Part shown: positions 20,909 through 31,042 of the stretch, one piece after another
Position numbering within the stretch: position 1 is the stretch's first letter
How the letters are laid out: each line of letters begins with the position of its first letter
Assembly (NCBI RefSeq): GCF_036711975.1
Contig: NC_091972.1
Coordinates: 38,259,001-38,323,000, forward strand
From: Onthophagus taurus
Taxonomy: Eukaryota > Arthropoda > Insecta > Coleoptera > Scarabaeidae
DNA: 64,000 bases
Direction of reading: 5' to 3'
The notes under the pieces: model-generated
Database searches by the model: none
Told to the model about the DNA's origin: nothing
The model's input: only the letters and a program-made list of their open reading frames with translations
Translations under genes and position numbers: made by a program

Positions 20909-23900
20909 TTAAGGTTTAGGAACTTTAGTTTCGTTGGCCGGCAGTGGACAGATTTTTATGGTTGGTCTTGTGAACAGTCCGTTCTTGGTTCGAATTGTTA
21001 CAACACGAATCACACCATCGTCGCCAGGATGGAGCTGTGTGATTCGCCCCATCTCCCATTTCAAAGGTGGAAGTTGTTCATTTTTTACGATGACCAGATC
21101 ACCGACAGTAGGAATTGGAGTTGGTGAGGTCCATTTGGATCTTGCTTGAAGAGTGGATAAGTACTCCATGGTCCATCTCTTCCAGAAGTCCTGGAGCATG
21201 CGTTGGAGGAGCTTCCATCGATCCAATCGATTTAGGGGAACCTTTGTGTAGTCTGGTTCTGAAATTAAACTATTTAGTGGTTCTAAACATAAGAAATGAC
21301 CTGGTGTCAGTGGCTGAAGATCGTTTGGATCACTCGATATCGGTGTGAGGGGCCTGGAGTTGAGCACAGCCTCTATTTGGGTGAGGACGGTGTAGACCTC
21401 CTCGAACGTAAGACGTTGATCTCCAATAACTCGAAGCAAATGGGACTTTACTGATTTCACGCCTGCTTCAGCGAGACCATTAAAGTGAGGTCCACCAGGT
21501 GGATGAAAAATCCAATGGAGTCCTAGACGTGTTCCCGAAGCTTCTGCCATCTCTTTTAATTTATTGTTCGCTCCAACAAAGTTAGTCCCTTGGTCCGACA
21601 GGATTAAAGAACATCGACCTCTTCGTGCTATGAATCGACGTAATGCGGCTATGAATGCTTCAGTGGTTAAATCTGTAACTAATTCGAGGTGAATAGCCTT
21701 GGTGGACGTGCAGACAAATACGCAAAAATACGACTTAACAGACCGGGAGCCTCGAGTGCGATTCAATGTCGTGTAGATAGGGCCAGCAAAATCCACAGAG
21801 ACGGTAGAGAATGCCCTCACATCAGCCACTCGACAAGAGGGAAGATCCGCCATAAATGGGGCGTAGGACCTTGGTTTACATCGGAAGCATCGTATGCATT
21901 TGGAGATGACACGTTGGATCACTTGTCGAGATGATATTATCCAAAAATGTTGTAGTACGATAGATTGTAAAGTTCTTGGTCCCGGATGTAGGTAAGTTTG
22001 ATGAATATCTTGCACAATTAGTTCACTTAAACGTGATGTTTTAGGTAATAGCACAGGGTGTTTATGATCGAACGGTAGTGTTGCGTTTTTTAATCTACCA
22101 CCCACCCTGAGAAGCTTGTCTCGATCGACAAAAGGAGCCAATTGACGATATGGTTTTAACAATGGTTTATTTTCTTTGATAGCAGTGAAAAGTGTAGCAA
22201 AATGCTGATTTTGAATAAATCGAATAAGAATATGGAGTGAGTTTTGAATCTCAAAGGGAGATAAAACTAGAGAATAATATCGTTTTTGTTTTTGACAATG
22301 AAGAATAAAACGATACATGTATGCAAGGATACGTTTGATTTTGTTGATAGAAGAAAACTTATTGAGAAGAGTGGATAAAATGTGAGTTTGCACCTCAGTA
22401 GAATTAACTTGAAGAACTCTTTGTTCATTGTGTATCTCTTTTATTTCAGGATTGATGCGACGATGAGCTGGCCAATTTTTTGGAGGACATCGGAGCCACG
22501 AGGGACCTTCCCACCAAAGTTGTAATGGGATTAAGGTTTCAGGAAAAAGACCTCTTGAACCACAATCGGCAGGGTTTTCCAATGAAGGTACGTATCTCCA
22601 AGAAGACGATGGTAAAATTTCCTGAATGTAATTGACTCGATTGGCGACAAAGATTTTCCATCGAGAGGATAATGATGCAATCCAAGCTAAGGTAACTTGT
22701 GAATCTGACCAGGCGGTAATTGAATCAAAATTAATTTGAGGCGATAAAATTTCTTTTAGATTCTCCAAGAGATTGACAAGTAAAACAGCTGCCAGAAGTT
22801 CCAATCGGGGAATGGAAGTTGATTTTAATGGAGCCACTCGTGATTTGGCGCAAAGAAAAGTTGTTGTTATTGATAAATCAGATTTTTGACAACGCAGATA
22901 AGCAACAGTACAATAACCCACTTGTGATGCGTCACAAAATAGATGGAGTTGAATTGACTGAGTTTTTAAAGGAATAGTTAAGCGAGGTAAGCGTAAGTTT
23001 GAAAGAAATTTAAGATTGTCTTTAAACTTTTGCCAATTTTGAACGATATTGTTTGGCGGTGTTTCATCCCAACCACTCTTTAATTGCCACAATTGTTGAA
23101 TGAAACGTTTTGCTTTCAGAGTACAAGGAGTAAGAAATCCCAACGGATCGTAAATACGTGCAATGTCTGACAAGATAGATCTTTTCGTACAAGGAGTATC
23201 TCGACTGGTATGGGAATAGGAAAAATGATCAGTAGCAGGATCCCATTGAAGCCCGAGGACCTTGATATAGCTGATTTCATCGTAGTCCATTGAAACTGGA
23301 TGTTGTAAGTCATCTTTTGATACTGATTGCAGGATATTGGAGCAGTTACTTGCCCATTTTCTGAGCTCAAATCCTCCCTTTTTTAAAAGATCTATTGATT
23401 CTTGCTGTAGTTGGCAAGCTTCTTCAATGGATTCAGCGCCAGTGACGATGTCATCAATATAGACATTGTTTTGTACAGCCTTTGAAGCCAATGGAAATTC
23501 ATGCTTGTAAAGATGTGCAAGTTCAATAAGCGTTCGAAGTGCCAAAAATGGAGCAGATGAGACACCGTAAGTAACTGTGTTTAGAACATATTCTTTTATT
23601 GATTCATCAGGTGAAAATCGCCATAGAATTCGTTGGAAATCTCTATCTTTCGGTGAAATTAGAATTTGCCTGTACATTTGCTTTATATCACATGTAAATG
23701 CGAATGGAAAACATCTAAATTTCAATAAAATTTTAACGATATCTTGTTGTAATTTAGGTCCAATTAAAAGAGCATCATTTAATGAGTGACCATTGGAAGT
23801 AACAGACGAGGCGTCGAAAACCACACGAAGTTTGGTGGAGGCGCTTTCTGGCCGTAGTACGCACTGGTGAGGAATATAATAAACGGATTTCGAAGACACT

Positions 23901-26002
23901 TCAGGATTTGCGATAAGCGACATGTGCCCTGAATCCAGGTAATCTTTCATAAAATTGACATAATCGTTTTTTAGGGACAGATTTTTCAATAATCTGTTTT
24001 CTAAAGAAGTGAATCGTTTTAACGTTGATTGATAAGAACTACCCAGTATGGGTTCTTGGTTTTTGAAAGGAAGTGAAACAATAAATCTTCCAGCTTCAGT
24101 TCTTACATAATTTTGCTTAAAATGATTTTCACATTGATTCTCTTCCAAAGTTAAAGTAGAACTTCTTGGAATTGATTCAAGTTCCCAAAATCTTGGAAGG
24201 GATTCATCTAAGAAAGCGTCGGTAGTTGATAGGCATGTAGATGTTGTTGATGAAATAGAAGATTTTCCAATCAAAATCCAACCGAAAATGGATTCTAAAG
24301 CCACAGGATCATTGGGTTTGTTTTGAATGCGTCCGCTGAGGAAAACTTGTGGAACCAATTCTGCGCCAAGTAGGAGATCCACTTCCATGGAATTGCAATC
24401 GGGTTCAGGAGTGAAGTTTAAATGTTTAAGATGAGGATAAGCTTTAATAATGGATTGTACTGAAGGTTGATGGGAACAAATACTAGGTGTTATGAGAGCT
24501 TTGAAGTCTAAGGATGGTTCGGAATGTTGAATCGGTTGAACATGACATTGAACGGAGCCTTTGTTGCATATGGATGTCATGGAGTTGAGTCCTCTTATCT
24601 CTAAAGAAGAGTGATATGAACGAGGAAGACGTAATTTTTTTGACAATTTATCGGTGATAAAGTTGGACATACTGCCCGAATCAATTAAGGCTCGTACGAA
24701 GTGAGACTGTCCAAATCGATCTTTAATTTTCACAAATGCTAATGGTAAGATTACTCGTTGATGTTCGTTTTGATTTAACGGCTGTTTGATGTTCCACGAG
24801 GTACCCACATGAACTGAAGAAGGTTTTTTAGTATCAAAGTGAAGAGATGTATGATGATGTTGTTGACACATGCGACATCTATGGGAAGATGCACAATTTT
24901 GAGTTGTATGTTTGGAACTTAGACAGTTACGGCACAAGTTATGTTCTCTTGCTATCGATAGACGTTCAGCAGATGATTTGGCGTTGAAAGTTGCACAACG
25001 ATAAATTGGATGTGATTCTTTGCATAATAAACATTTAGGAGAAATCGAATTTGTCTCAAGCTTTAGATTTGTGACTTTCTCTCTAGGATTATTCTTTATA
25101 CGATTCATGAAAGGTTTTTCGTTGGATGTTAATACAACAGAATCTAATGCTTTCGCTCTTTTTTCTAGAAAATCTATCAACTGAGGATATGTTGGAATCT
25201 CAAAAGAAGTGTGCTCTGATTCAAAAGTGGTTTTAGTTTGCGTATCTAGTTTCAGCAAGAGCAAATTAAATAATAGAAAATCCCAATCATCGACTGGGAA
25301 ACCCAACATACGAAAACCTTCTGTATTTTCTTTAAAGGTATCTATCAACGTTCTAAAAATTTTTGAAGATTCCTCTTTAATAGGTTTTAAGTTTAAGATT
25401 TCATGGAAGTAAAGGGTGGCTAGATGCCTCTTGTTTTGGTAACGTCCCTTTAAAGCGTTGTAGGCGATTTCGTAATTGTCATTGGTGACCGGAAAGCCTT
25501 TTAAAAGATTGAAGGCTTCTCCTTTTAAGGAAGTAAGCAGGTATTGATACTTGGCTATTGGCGATAGAGATGTGTTTTCGTGAACCATGGTTTTGTACAA
25601 GTCGAAGAAGGTATGCCATTCTTTGTAATTACCATCAAATGTTGGAAGTTGAAGTTTGTTTAATTTAGGTGTTGCAGTTATCGGAGAAGAAATCGTGGAT
25701 GTCGGTAGATCTGACAGATTATATAATAAAGCTTTGATTTGATAATATTCTGAATCCACCTTTTTACGAATAGCATCTTGGGCATCGAAGTCGACTTCTT
25801 CAACCAGGCCAATAATGGAATTGTGTGCGGCCTTAAAATCATCGTAGATTTGCGAAACATCATTGGCTCTTTCAGCAAAAATTTGATTTTGCATAGGATC
25901 GGAAGGGTTAGTAGGTAAGGCACGTCCATATGTGAACGTTTCAGTTATTTGATTAATGAATATATTGCGTTTTAAGGTTAACTTAGCGAGTTTATCACTC
26001 AT
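20909..26002 (-). CDS. Bel-Pao Gag-Pol polyprotein, copy A
   Basis: The frame is open from 26092 (1,727 codons). I prefer the ATG at 26002 (MSDKLAKLTL), because the first 30 residues are a hydrophobic artefact of the T-rich leader. Numbered from the upstream Met: DUF1759-type gag around 145-300 (LPTFDGNYKEWHTFF); Cys/His clusters at 354-370 and 387-412; A17 protease with DSG near 471; reverse transcriptase 750-900 with D802 and YIDD 879-882; RNase H with D1053 and D1129; H/C zinc region near 1390-1405; integrase with D1434, D1500 and E1542; DUF5641-like C-terminal segment 1620-1720. All catalytic residues sought are present. Differs from copy B by one residue (Asn at 1284, Lys in copy B). Likely competent for retrotransposition, as an inference. 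Confidence 0.97.
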   Translation of the reverse strand: MSDKLAKLTLKRNIFINQITETFTYGRALPTNPSDPMQNQIFAERANDVSQIYDDFKAAHNSIIGLVEEVDFDAQDAIRKKVDSEYYQIKALLYNLSDLPTSTISSPITATPKLNKLQLPTFDGNYKEWHTFFDLYKTMVHENTSLSPIAKYQYLLTSLKGEAFNLLKGFPVTNDNYEIAYNALKGRYQNKRHLATLYFHEILNLKPIKEESSKIFRTLIDTFKENTEGFRMLGFPVDDWDFLLFNLLLLKLDTQTKTTFESEHTSFEIPTYPQLIDFLEKRAKALDSVVLTSNEKPFMNRIKNNPREKVTNLKLETNSISPKCLLCKESHPIYRCATFNAKSSAERLSIAREHNLCRNCLSSKHTTQNCASSHRCRMCQQHHHTSLHFDTKKPSSVHVGTSWNIKQPLNQNEHQRVILPLAFVKIKDRFGQSHFVRALIDSGSMSNFITDKLSKKLRLPRSYHSSLEIRGLNSMTSICNKGSVQCHVQPIQHSEPSLDFKALITPSICSHQPSVQSIIKAYPHLKHLNFTPEPDCNSMEVDLLLGAELVPQVFLSGRIQNKPNDPVALESIFGWILIGKSSISSTTSTCLSTTDAFLDESLPRFWELESIPRSSTLTLEENQCENHFKQNYVRTEAGRFIVSLPFKNQEPILGSSYQSTLKRFTSLENRLLKNLSLKNDYVNFMKDYLDSGHMSLIANPEVSSKSVYYIPHQCVLRPESASTKLRVVFDASSVTSNGHSLNDALLIGPKLQQDIVKILLKFRCFPFAFTCDIKQMYRQILISPKDRDFQRILWRFSPDESIKEYVLNTVTYGVSSAPFLALRTLIELAHLYKHEFPLASKAVQNNVYIDDIVTGAESIEEACQLQQESIDLLKKGGFELRKWASNCSNILQSVSKDDLQHPVSMDYDEISYIKVLGLQWDPATDHFSYSHTSRDTPCTKRSILSDIARIYDPLGFLTPCTLKAKRFIQQLWQLKSGWDETPPNNIVQNWQKFKDNLKFLSNLRLPRLTIPLKTQSIQLHLFCDASQVGYCTVAYLRCQKSDLSITTTFLCAKSRVAPLKSTSIPRLELLAAVLLVNLLENLKEILSPQINFDSITAWSDSQVTLAWIASLSSRWKIFVANRVNYIQEILPSSSWRYVPSLENPADCGSRGLFPETLIPLQLWWEGPSWLRCPPKNWPAHRRINPEIKEIHNEQRVLQVNSTEVQTHILSTLLNKFSSINKIKRILAYMYRFILHCQKQKRYYSLVLSPFEIQNSLHILIRFIQNQHFATLFTAIKENKPLLKPYRQLAPFVDRDKLLRVGGRLKNATLPFDHKHPVLLPKTSRLSELIVQDIHQTYLHPGPRTLQSIVLQHFWIISSRQVIQRVISKCIRCFRCKPRSYAPFMADLPSCRVADVRAFSTVSVDFAGPIYTTLNRTRGSRSVKSYFCVFVCTSTKAIHLELVTDLTTEAFIAALRRFIARRGRCSLILSDQGTNFVGANNKLKEMAEASGTRLGLHWIFHPPGGPHFNGLAEAGVKSVKSHLLRVIGDQRLTFEEVYTVLTQIEAVLNSRPLTPISSDPNDLQPLTPGHFLCLEPLNSLISEPDYTKVPLNRLDRWKLLQRMLQDFWKRWTMEYLSTLQARSKWTSPTPIPTVGDLVIVKNEQLPPLKWEMGRITQLHPGDDGVIRVVTIRTKNGLFTRPTIKICPLPANETKVPKP

Positions 26003-26631
26003 GATTGAAACCAAAAGAAAAGTTTCAAAAAAAAAAAAAAAAATAATCAAAATAAAAATTAGAATGCTTCCAAAGGGAAAAGAAATCGTCAAAAAATCGA
26101 GCAGACAAATATATGAAAAATAAAGATTCCAAAGGGAATGAAAACTTGCGTAAACAATCGCAAAAAAAAAAAAAAAAAAAATTCTAAAGGCAAATTAATG
26201 AGTAATTAATAAATTTCCCTTTAAAGAAAAAGAAGAAAAAATAAAAAATTAAATTCTTTAATAATAAAGATAGAAAAGAAAGAAAAAATAGAAATCCTCG
26301 ACAAAAAATAAATTAAGAAAAATTGTAACTTCATAAACTGATGTATAATTACGTATTCTAACAATAAGTTTAAAAATAAAATAAGTGAAGAAAATAATTC
26401 TTGTTTGCAAATGACTAAAATAGCCGTAACCACTTTTTTCAGGTAACCAGATGTGCACCAAGTTGGTTTTGATGAATCGATAACCGTGAAAAAAAGTGGT
26501 TTTTTGAAAGAACGGATGGCGACCAAATGTGAATAATGGACTCGATAACGGAAAAATTGAATGATAATTAGCGATAAGAAAGGCTAGCAATCACCAGAAA
26601 ACAATGAAAAAAATCCGAAATCGTCGTTGCC

Positions 26632-26649
26632 ATCCGGCTCGAAGGACCA
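26632..26649 (-). promoter_or_regulatory. primer-binding site for tRNA-Tyr, copy A
   Basis: Minus-strand TGGTCCTTCGAGCCGGAT starts two bases inside the 5' LTR. It is complementary to the 3' end of eukaryotic tRNA-Tyr (acceptor ending TCGAAGGA plus CCA), as remembered. Confidence 0.75.
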
Positions 26650-26651
26650 AA

Positions 26652-26950
26652 TGTTAACGCGCGGTAAAAAAAACCGGGTACAAAAATTTAAATAGGTGCT
26701 GAGTGAAGTATTTAATAAAGAAAAAGAATTTATATAAATAATAATTGTAATCTAATTGACGAAAGAATGATGTATAAAATAAATAATATAGAGCTTACGT
26801 GAAATAATTATTGTAGTGGAGGTAAGAGATGTGCTCGCAACCACCGTTCGATCGAAAGAGAGCGATAAAAATCTCTTCGCTGAGATTTATCATTACGGCG
26901 CATACAAATTCGCGCAGTGACAAATATATAGTTTAAGGGTGGCGCGAACA
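26652..26950 (-). repeat. 5' LTR of Bel-Pao copy A
   Basis: 299 bp, same diagnostic ACAAATTC as its partner. Ends at the GATAT duplication. Confidence 0.95.
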
Positions 26951-27129
26951 GATATGATTTTAAGAAATATAGATATGTAAAATAAGTGTTAACTTTATCT
27001 GTCATTTTTATTCAGAGTTGAAGTTAATAAAAAGTGGTTATTGCGGAGTAGCGAGTATTACGATATAAGCTAACGATCCCCATTTACCAAAATATTAAAA
27101 ATGAAAATTAGTAAAATCATGTTATGGCC

Positions 27130-27300
27130 GGTAATTTCAAACTTGTTAACACTGTGGGACGTGTTGAACACTTAATGAGAGATGCTTAACAAACCTAATG
27201 ACCATCACAAGGAAAAATTTCAAAAAATTGATAAAGATTTTCTTCGTTCTGGACATATCGAGACTAAAAGAAACCGCATATTTCCGGTCACCAGACAACG
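27130..27300 (+). pseudogene. second copy of transposase N-terminal remnant
   Basis: Matches 20382-20458 (GAACACTTAATGAGAGATGC, CATCACAAGGAAAAATTTCA) and extends beyond it. Confidence 0.45.
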
Positions 27301-27479
27301 TAATAAATATTTTATTGCATTTCCAAATTCAATTTAATAACAAATTTATATTATAAATTTATATTTTTATCCAAATCTAATTTTCGTCATTAATTTTTTG
27401 TTGTAATTGTTTCATTTATTTGATCTTCTGTTTGTTATTTTTGGTGAGTAAAAGCTAGTAAACTAAAAGATTATTAATC

Positions 27480-28150
27480 GTAGTTAATAGTACGAAATAC
27501 GGTCAAAATGTCATGGCCTTCTAATAAAGATACAAACGGTTTCCTACATGTTTTGAAAAATTTCCCAATATGAGATAAACTACAATAAATAGGTATAGGA
27601 ATGTTTATAGATAAATTGTAGAGAATTAAATTCCCTTTCGGGTAGGTTAATAAAATATAGAGCGTTCTATTTAAAATTTTCGACTTTCTTGCGGTTGAAT
27701 ATGAAGAAACGGTAATTCAATTTTTGGCCATCCTGTATAAGATACTCCGATACAACAAATGACAATCTATTTGACAGCATCTGAATAGTAATCGTGCCAA
27801 GGTAGATCTTTTTTGAATGAACGTTGGCTGAGATATAGGGTTTTAAGGAGCATGTTGAAATTTCCCAGCTTAAAACCAAAATAACTCGAAAACGAAAAAC
27901 GGTAGGTACCAATAACTTTTATCAAAGTCAACCTATTTTTTTACGTACAATTAAACGGTGTAATAAAAACTATAGCATTCCATTTAAAATAACGAAGTTA
28001 TTGTCTACTTCCGGAAGTGGCGGCCATTTTGAAAATATTTTAGATCGAAAGTTCCGAATGAACAACTCATGTTACCAAAACTTCAAATCTCTACGAATAG
28101 TGGAACCTGAAAAAGTTCTAACGAACCAGTTACATGAGACACCTGTATAT
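27480..28150 (-). repeat. dispersed repeat, minus-oriented copy of 19780-20280
   Basis: Inverted match to 19780-20280. It ends near 28150 with ACACCTGTATAT, similar to the TATACAGG.TG ends seen at 19155 and 58835, which suggests a DNA-transposon terminus. Confidence 0.65.
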
Positions 28151-28714
28151 TAAAAATTTTAATCAACAGGTATCTAGTAAAATCATATGTGATATATTTT
28201 ACTGGGATTTAATTCATTTAGGTTGGACTTTTTATTTTTTTTTTTAATTTAAACGCAACAGCTCCTCAATTCTGTCATAAATAATTTTTTATCAAAAAAG
28301 TAATGAAGAAAAATTAATTAATAATTCCATTTTCTTTGTACTTGTCATTAAGTGCCTATAATTCCTTTTTTTAAGATATGTAGTTCGTAAATGTAATTAG
28401 TAATTAGTTCCTCTTTTGAAACAGTATTTTGTAATTGTTAATATTATTTTTAAAGTTCATGTAATTACTCTTCTCTGGTTATAAGCATTATGCATCATAT
28501 TCATACAAATAATATATTTTAAATTATTTATAACAAATATTACTGTAACTTTAATAGTTTCTATGGGAAGTAATTCTTAAACTGATTAAATTTGATTTAA
28601 AATTTAAACTATATTTCGTAAATGTTCTAATTTTGGGCAATATTCCCCGTGATTCCCCTAATGATCTGGAAAATCGAAGCGCTTTTAACTAATAATAATA
28701 ACAATAATAATAAT
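28151..28714. other. 3' flank of cyclin H, no gene seen
   Basis: Very AT-rich. Short AATAATAATAAC run at 28690-28710 next to the CycH stop. Confidence 0.45.
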
Positions 28715-29902
28715 TTATTGCATAACCATTGAGCTATCTAAAGAATCATTCATTGGAGGGCCACTATTATAAATTTCTTCTTCTGTATCATCAAGCATAG
28801 CTTTCATTCTCTTTTTATATCTAAAAATAACTTCATTAGTTTAAAAAAATTAACAAAATAAATAACCAACATATCACTATCAGGATTATTCTCAGGATTC
28901 CTGCACTTCTCCAATTTTTTATCCAACATTTTCTGCTGGTTTTTATCTGGAATAGAATCAGCCATTTTCACCATAGATCTTATACTTCGAACAGCTTCAA
29001 TTAACTCCTCCAATTTGCCTCGGCCTTCAATACCAAATAATGTATCAGTAACATAAGAATCTAAATTTTCTTGTAATTTTGACGCAGCATGTAAAACAGC
29101 TGCTAAAGCAACTTGACTTGGGGCATAAATTAAAACAGCATCTGTTAAAAAGGCTCTATCTAAGAAATGTTCAATTCCAGGTCGTAATCTTTCAGGATCA
29201 TTTAATGCACATCTTGTCTACAAAAAAAAAATTTGTTTAAAATCATCTTTAAAATAAAAACAATTTTAATAATAACACCTTTATATCAATTAATAACCCT
29301 TCAACAGGACGAAAAGGGTTATGAATCGCTAAATGAAAATTTAACTGCTCCATTAATAAAAGTTCGTTGTTTAAGATTATATCAGTAGCTTTCTCACGAT
29401 CCCCTTTAATATTAGCTACAAATTGCATTATTGAAACGTTAAATTCTTCTACTTTTGATGCTAAATATATACAAGTTACCCTGTTAATAAAAGAAATTTT
29501 AATAATTATTATTTTAAATAAATAAAATGACTTACATTATTTCTTTAGGATGATAATTCATAACAGAATTATATATATAAAACCTCTTAAAATAATGAAA
29601 AGCGGTTCCAATGACACATCGAGGCATTGGAGGATGAAATCGTTTACAAAAATCTCTTAAATGATTCTCAAATCTTCGCACCAATAATTTCTCTTCGTCT
29701 GGTGTTAGAAATACTTCATATTTAGCTGAGTCCTAAATACATTTAAAGAAATTAAACGAATACATCGCAAAAAATTTATACTTACAGGGACATTTTTCCC
29801 ATATTTTTTTATGTGTTTCAAATTAGTGCTTTCTCTTAACTTATTTATATCCTCTTCATTACTAAACATCCAATTTTTACATTGAGTACTTGTCGGAAAC
29901 AT
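28715..29902 (-). CDS. CycH: cyclin H, five exons
   Basis: The exons I infer (minus) are 29902-29786, 29732-29536, 29480-29279, 29217-28871 and 28820-28715, 969 nt in all, for 322 residues. This is close to the length of human cyclin H (323). Junction phases are 0, 2, 0 and 2 and all join in frame. The N terminus [19 protein letters not shown], the first cyclin fold (about 57-160, with [14 protein letters not shown]), the second fold (165-260, with [16 protein letters not shown]) and the helix [15 protein letters not shown] are typical. The fourth intron has a weak donor, GTTGGT. Cyclin H pairs with CDK7 and MAT1 as the CDK-activating kinase and TFIIH kinase, phosphorylating cell-cycle CDKs and the RNA polymerase II tail in the nucleus. 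It sits between two facing Bel-Pao elements. Copy B starts 202 bp upstream of the ATG, leaving a very short intact promoter region. Confidence 0.95.
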
Positions 29903-30104
29903 TTTTATAATGTTTTTTAACTTAAGAATACGTTAGAGAATGTGAGGTTATGTTGATTTTGAAAGCTTAATTTTAAAGATATTGCGACATCTAGAGGTGA
30001 AAATCTAAAGGTGTAACTTGGTTGAGTTATTAAAAGATGGCGATAGTGATACAGATTTTAATTTAAGAATTAATTTAATGCATTAATATCTAATTTATAC
30101 ATAT

Positions 30105-30402
30105 TGTTCGCGCCACCCTTAAACTATATATTTGTCACTGCGCGAATTGTATGCGCCGTAATGATAAATCTCAGCGAAGAGATTTTTATCGCTCTCTTTC
30201 GATCGAACGGTGGTTGCGAGCACATCTCTTACCTCCACTACAATAATTATTTCACGTAAGCTCTATATTATTTATTTTATACATCATTCTTTCGTCAATT
30301 AGATTACAATTATTATTTATATAAATTCTTTTTCTTTATTAAATACTTCACTCAGCACCTATTTAAATTTTTGTACCCGGTTTTTTTTACCGCGCGTTAA
30401 CA
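30105..30402 (+). repeat. 5' LTR of Bel-Pao copy B
   Basis: 298 bp, TGTTCGCGCC...GTTAACA. One base shorter than the LTRs of copy A (ACAATTC on the minus strand). Confidence 0.95.
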
Positions 30403-30404
30403 TT

Positions 30405-30422
30405 TGGTCCTTCGAGCCGGAT
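30405..30422 (+). promoter_or_regulatory. primer-binding site for tRNA-Tyr, copy B
   Basis: TGGTCCTTCGAGCCGGAT, two bases after the LTR. Complementary to the tRNA-Tyr 3' end. Confidence 0.75.
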
Positions 30423-31042
30423 GGCAACGACGATTTCGGATTTTTTTCATTGTTTTCTGGTGATTGCTAGCCTTTCTTATCGCTAATTATCATTCAATTT
30501 TTCCGTTATCGAGTCCATTATTCACATTTGGTCGCCATCCGTTCTTTCAAAAACCACTTTTTTTCACGGTTATCGATTCATCAAAACCAACTTGGTGCAC
30601 ATCTGGTTACCTGAAAAAAGTGGTTACGGCTATTTTAGTCATTTGCAAACAAGAATTATTTTCTTCACTTATTTTATTTTTAAACTTATTGTTAGAATAC
30701 GTAATTATACAACAGTTTATGAAGTTACAATTTTTCTTAATTTATTTTTTGTCGAGGATTTCTATTTTTTCTTTCTTTTCTATCTTTATTATTAAAGAAT
30801 TTAATTTTTATTTTTTCTTCTTTTTCTTTAAAGGGAAATTTATTAATTACTCATTAATTTGCCTTTAGAATTTTTTTTTTTTTGCGATTGTTTACGCAAG
30901 TTTTCATTCCCTTTGGAATCTTTATTTTTCATATATTTGTCTGCTCGATTTTTTGACGATTTCTTTTCCCTTTGGAAGCATTCTAATTTTTATTTTGATT
31001 ATTTTTTTTTTTTTTTTTGAAACTTTTCTTTTGGTTTCAATC

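Larger units (their letters stand above)
20459..26950 (-). mobile_element. Bel-Pao LTR retrotransposon, copy A, intact
   Basis: The element is 6,492 bp, reads on the minus strand and is flanked by the 5 bp duplication GATAT (20454-20458 and 26951-26955). LTRs start TGTTCGCGCC and end GTTAACA. A tRNA-Tyr primer site follows the 5' LTR and a purine tract precedes the 3' LTR. One uninterrupted gag-pol frame is present. The five-base duplication and single long frame fit Bel-Pao. No envelope-like frame was seen. Confidence 0.97.

Noticed and set aside
20909-26092. Upstream Met at 26092 (and 30953 in copy B) as the true start
   Set aside because: The first 30 residues come from a poly-T leader and are not gag-like; the Met at residue 31 opens a typical N terminus.
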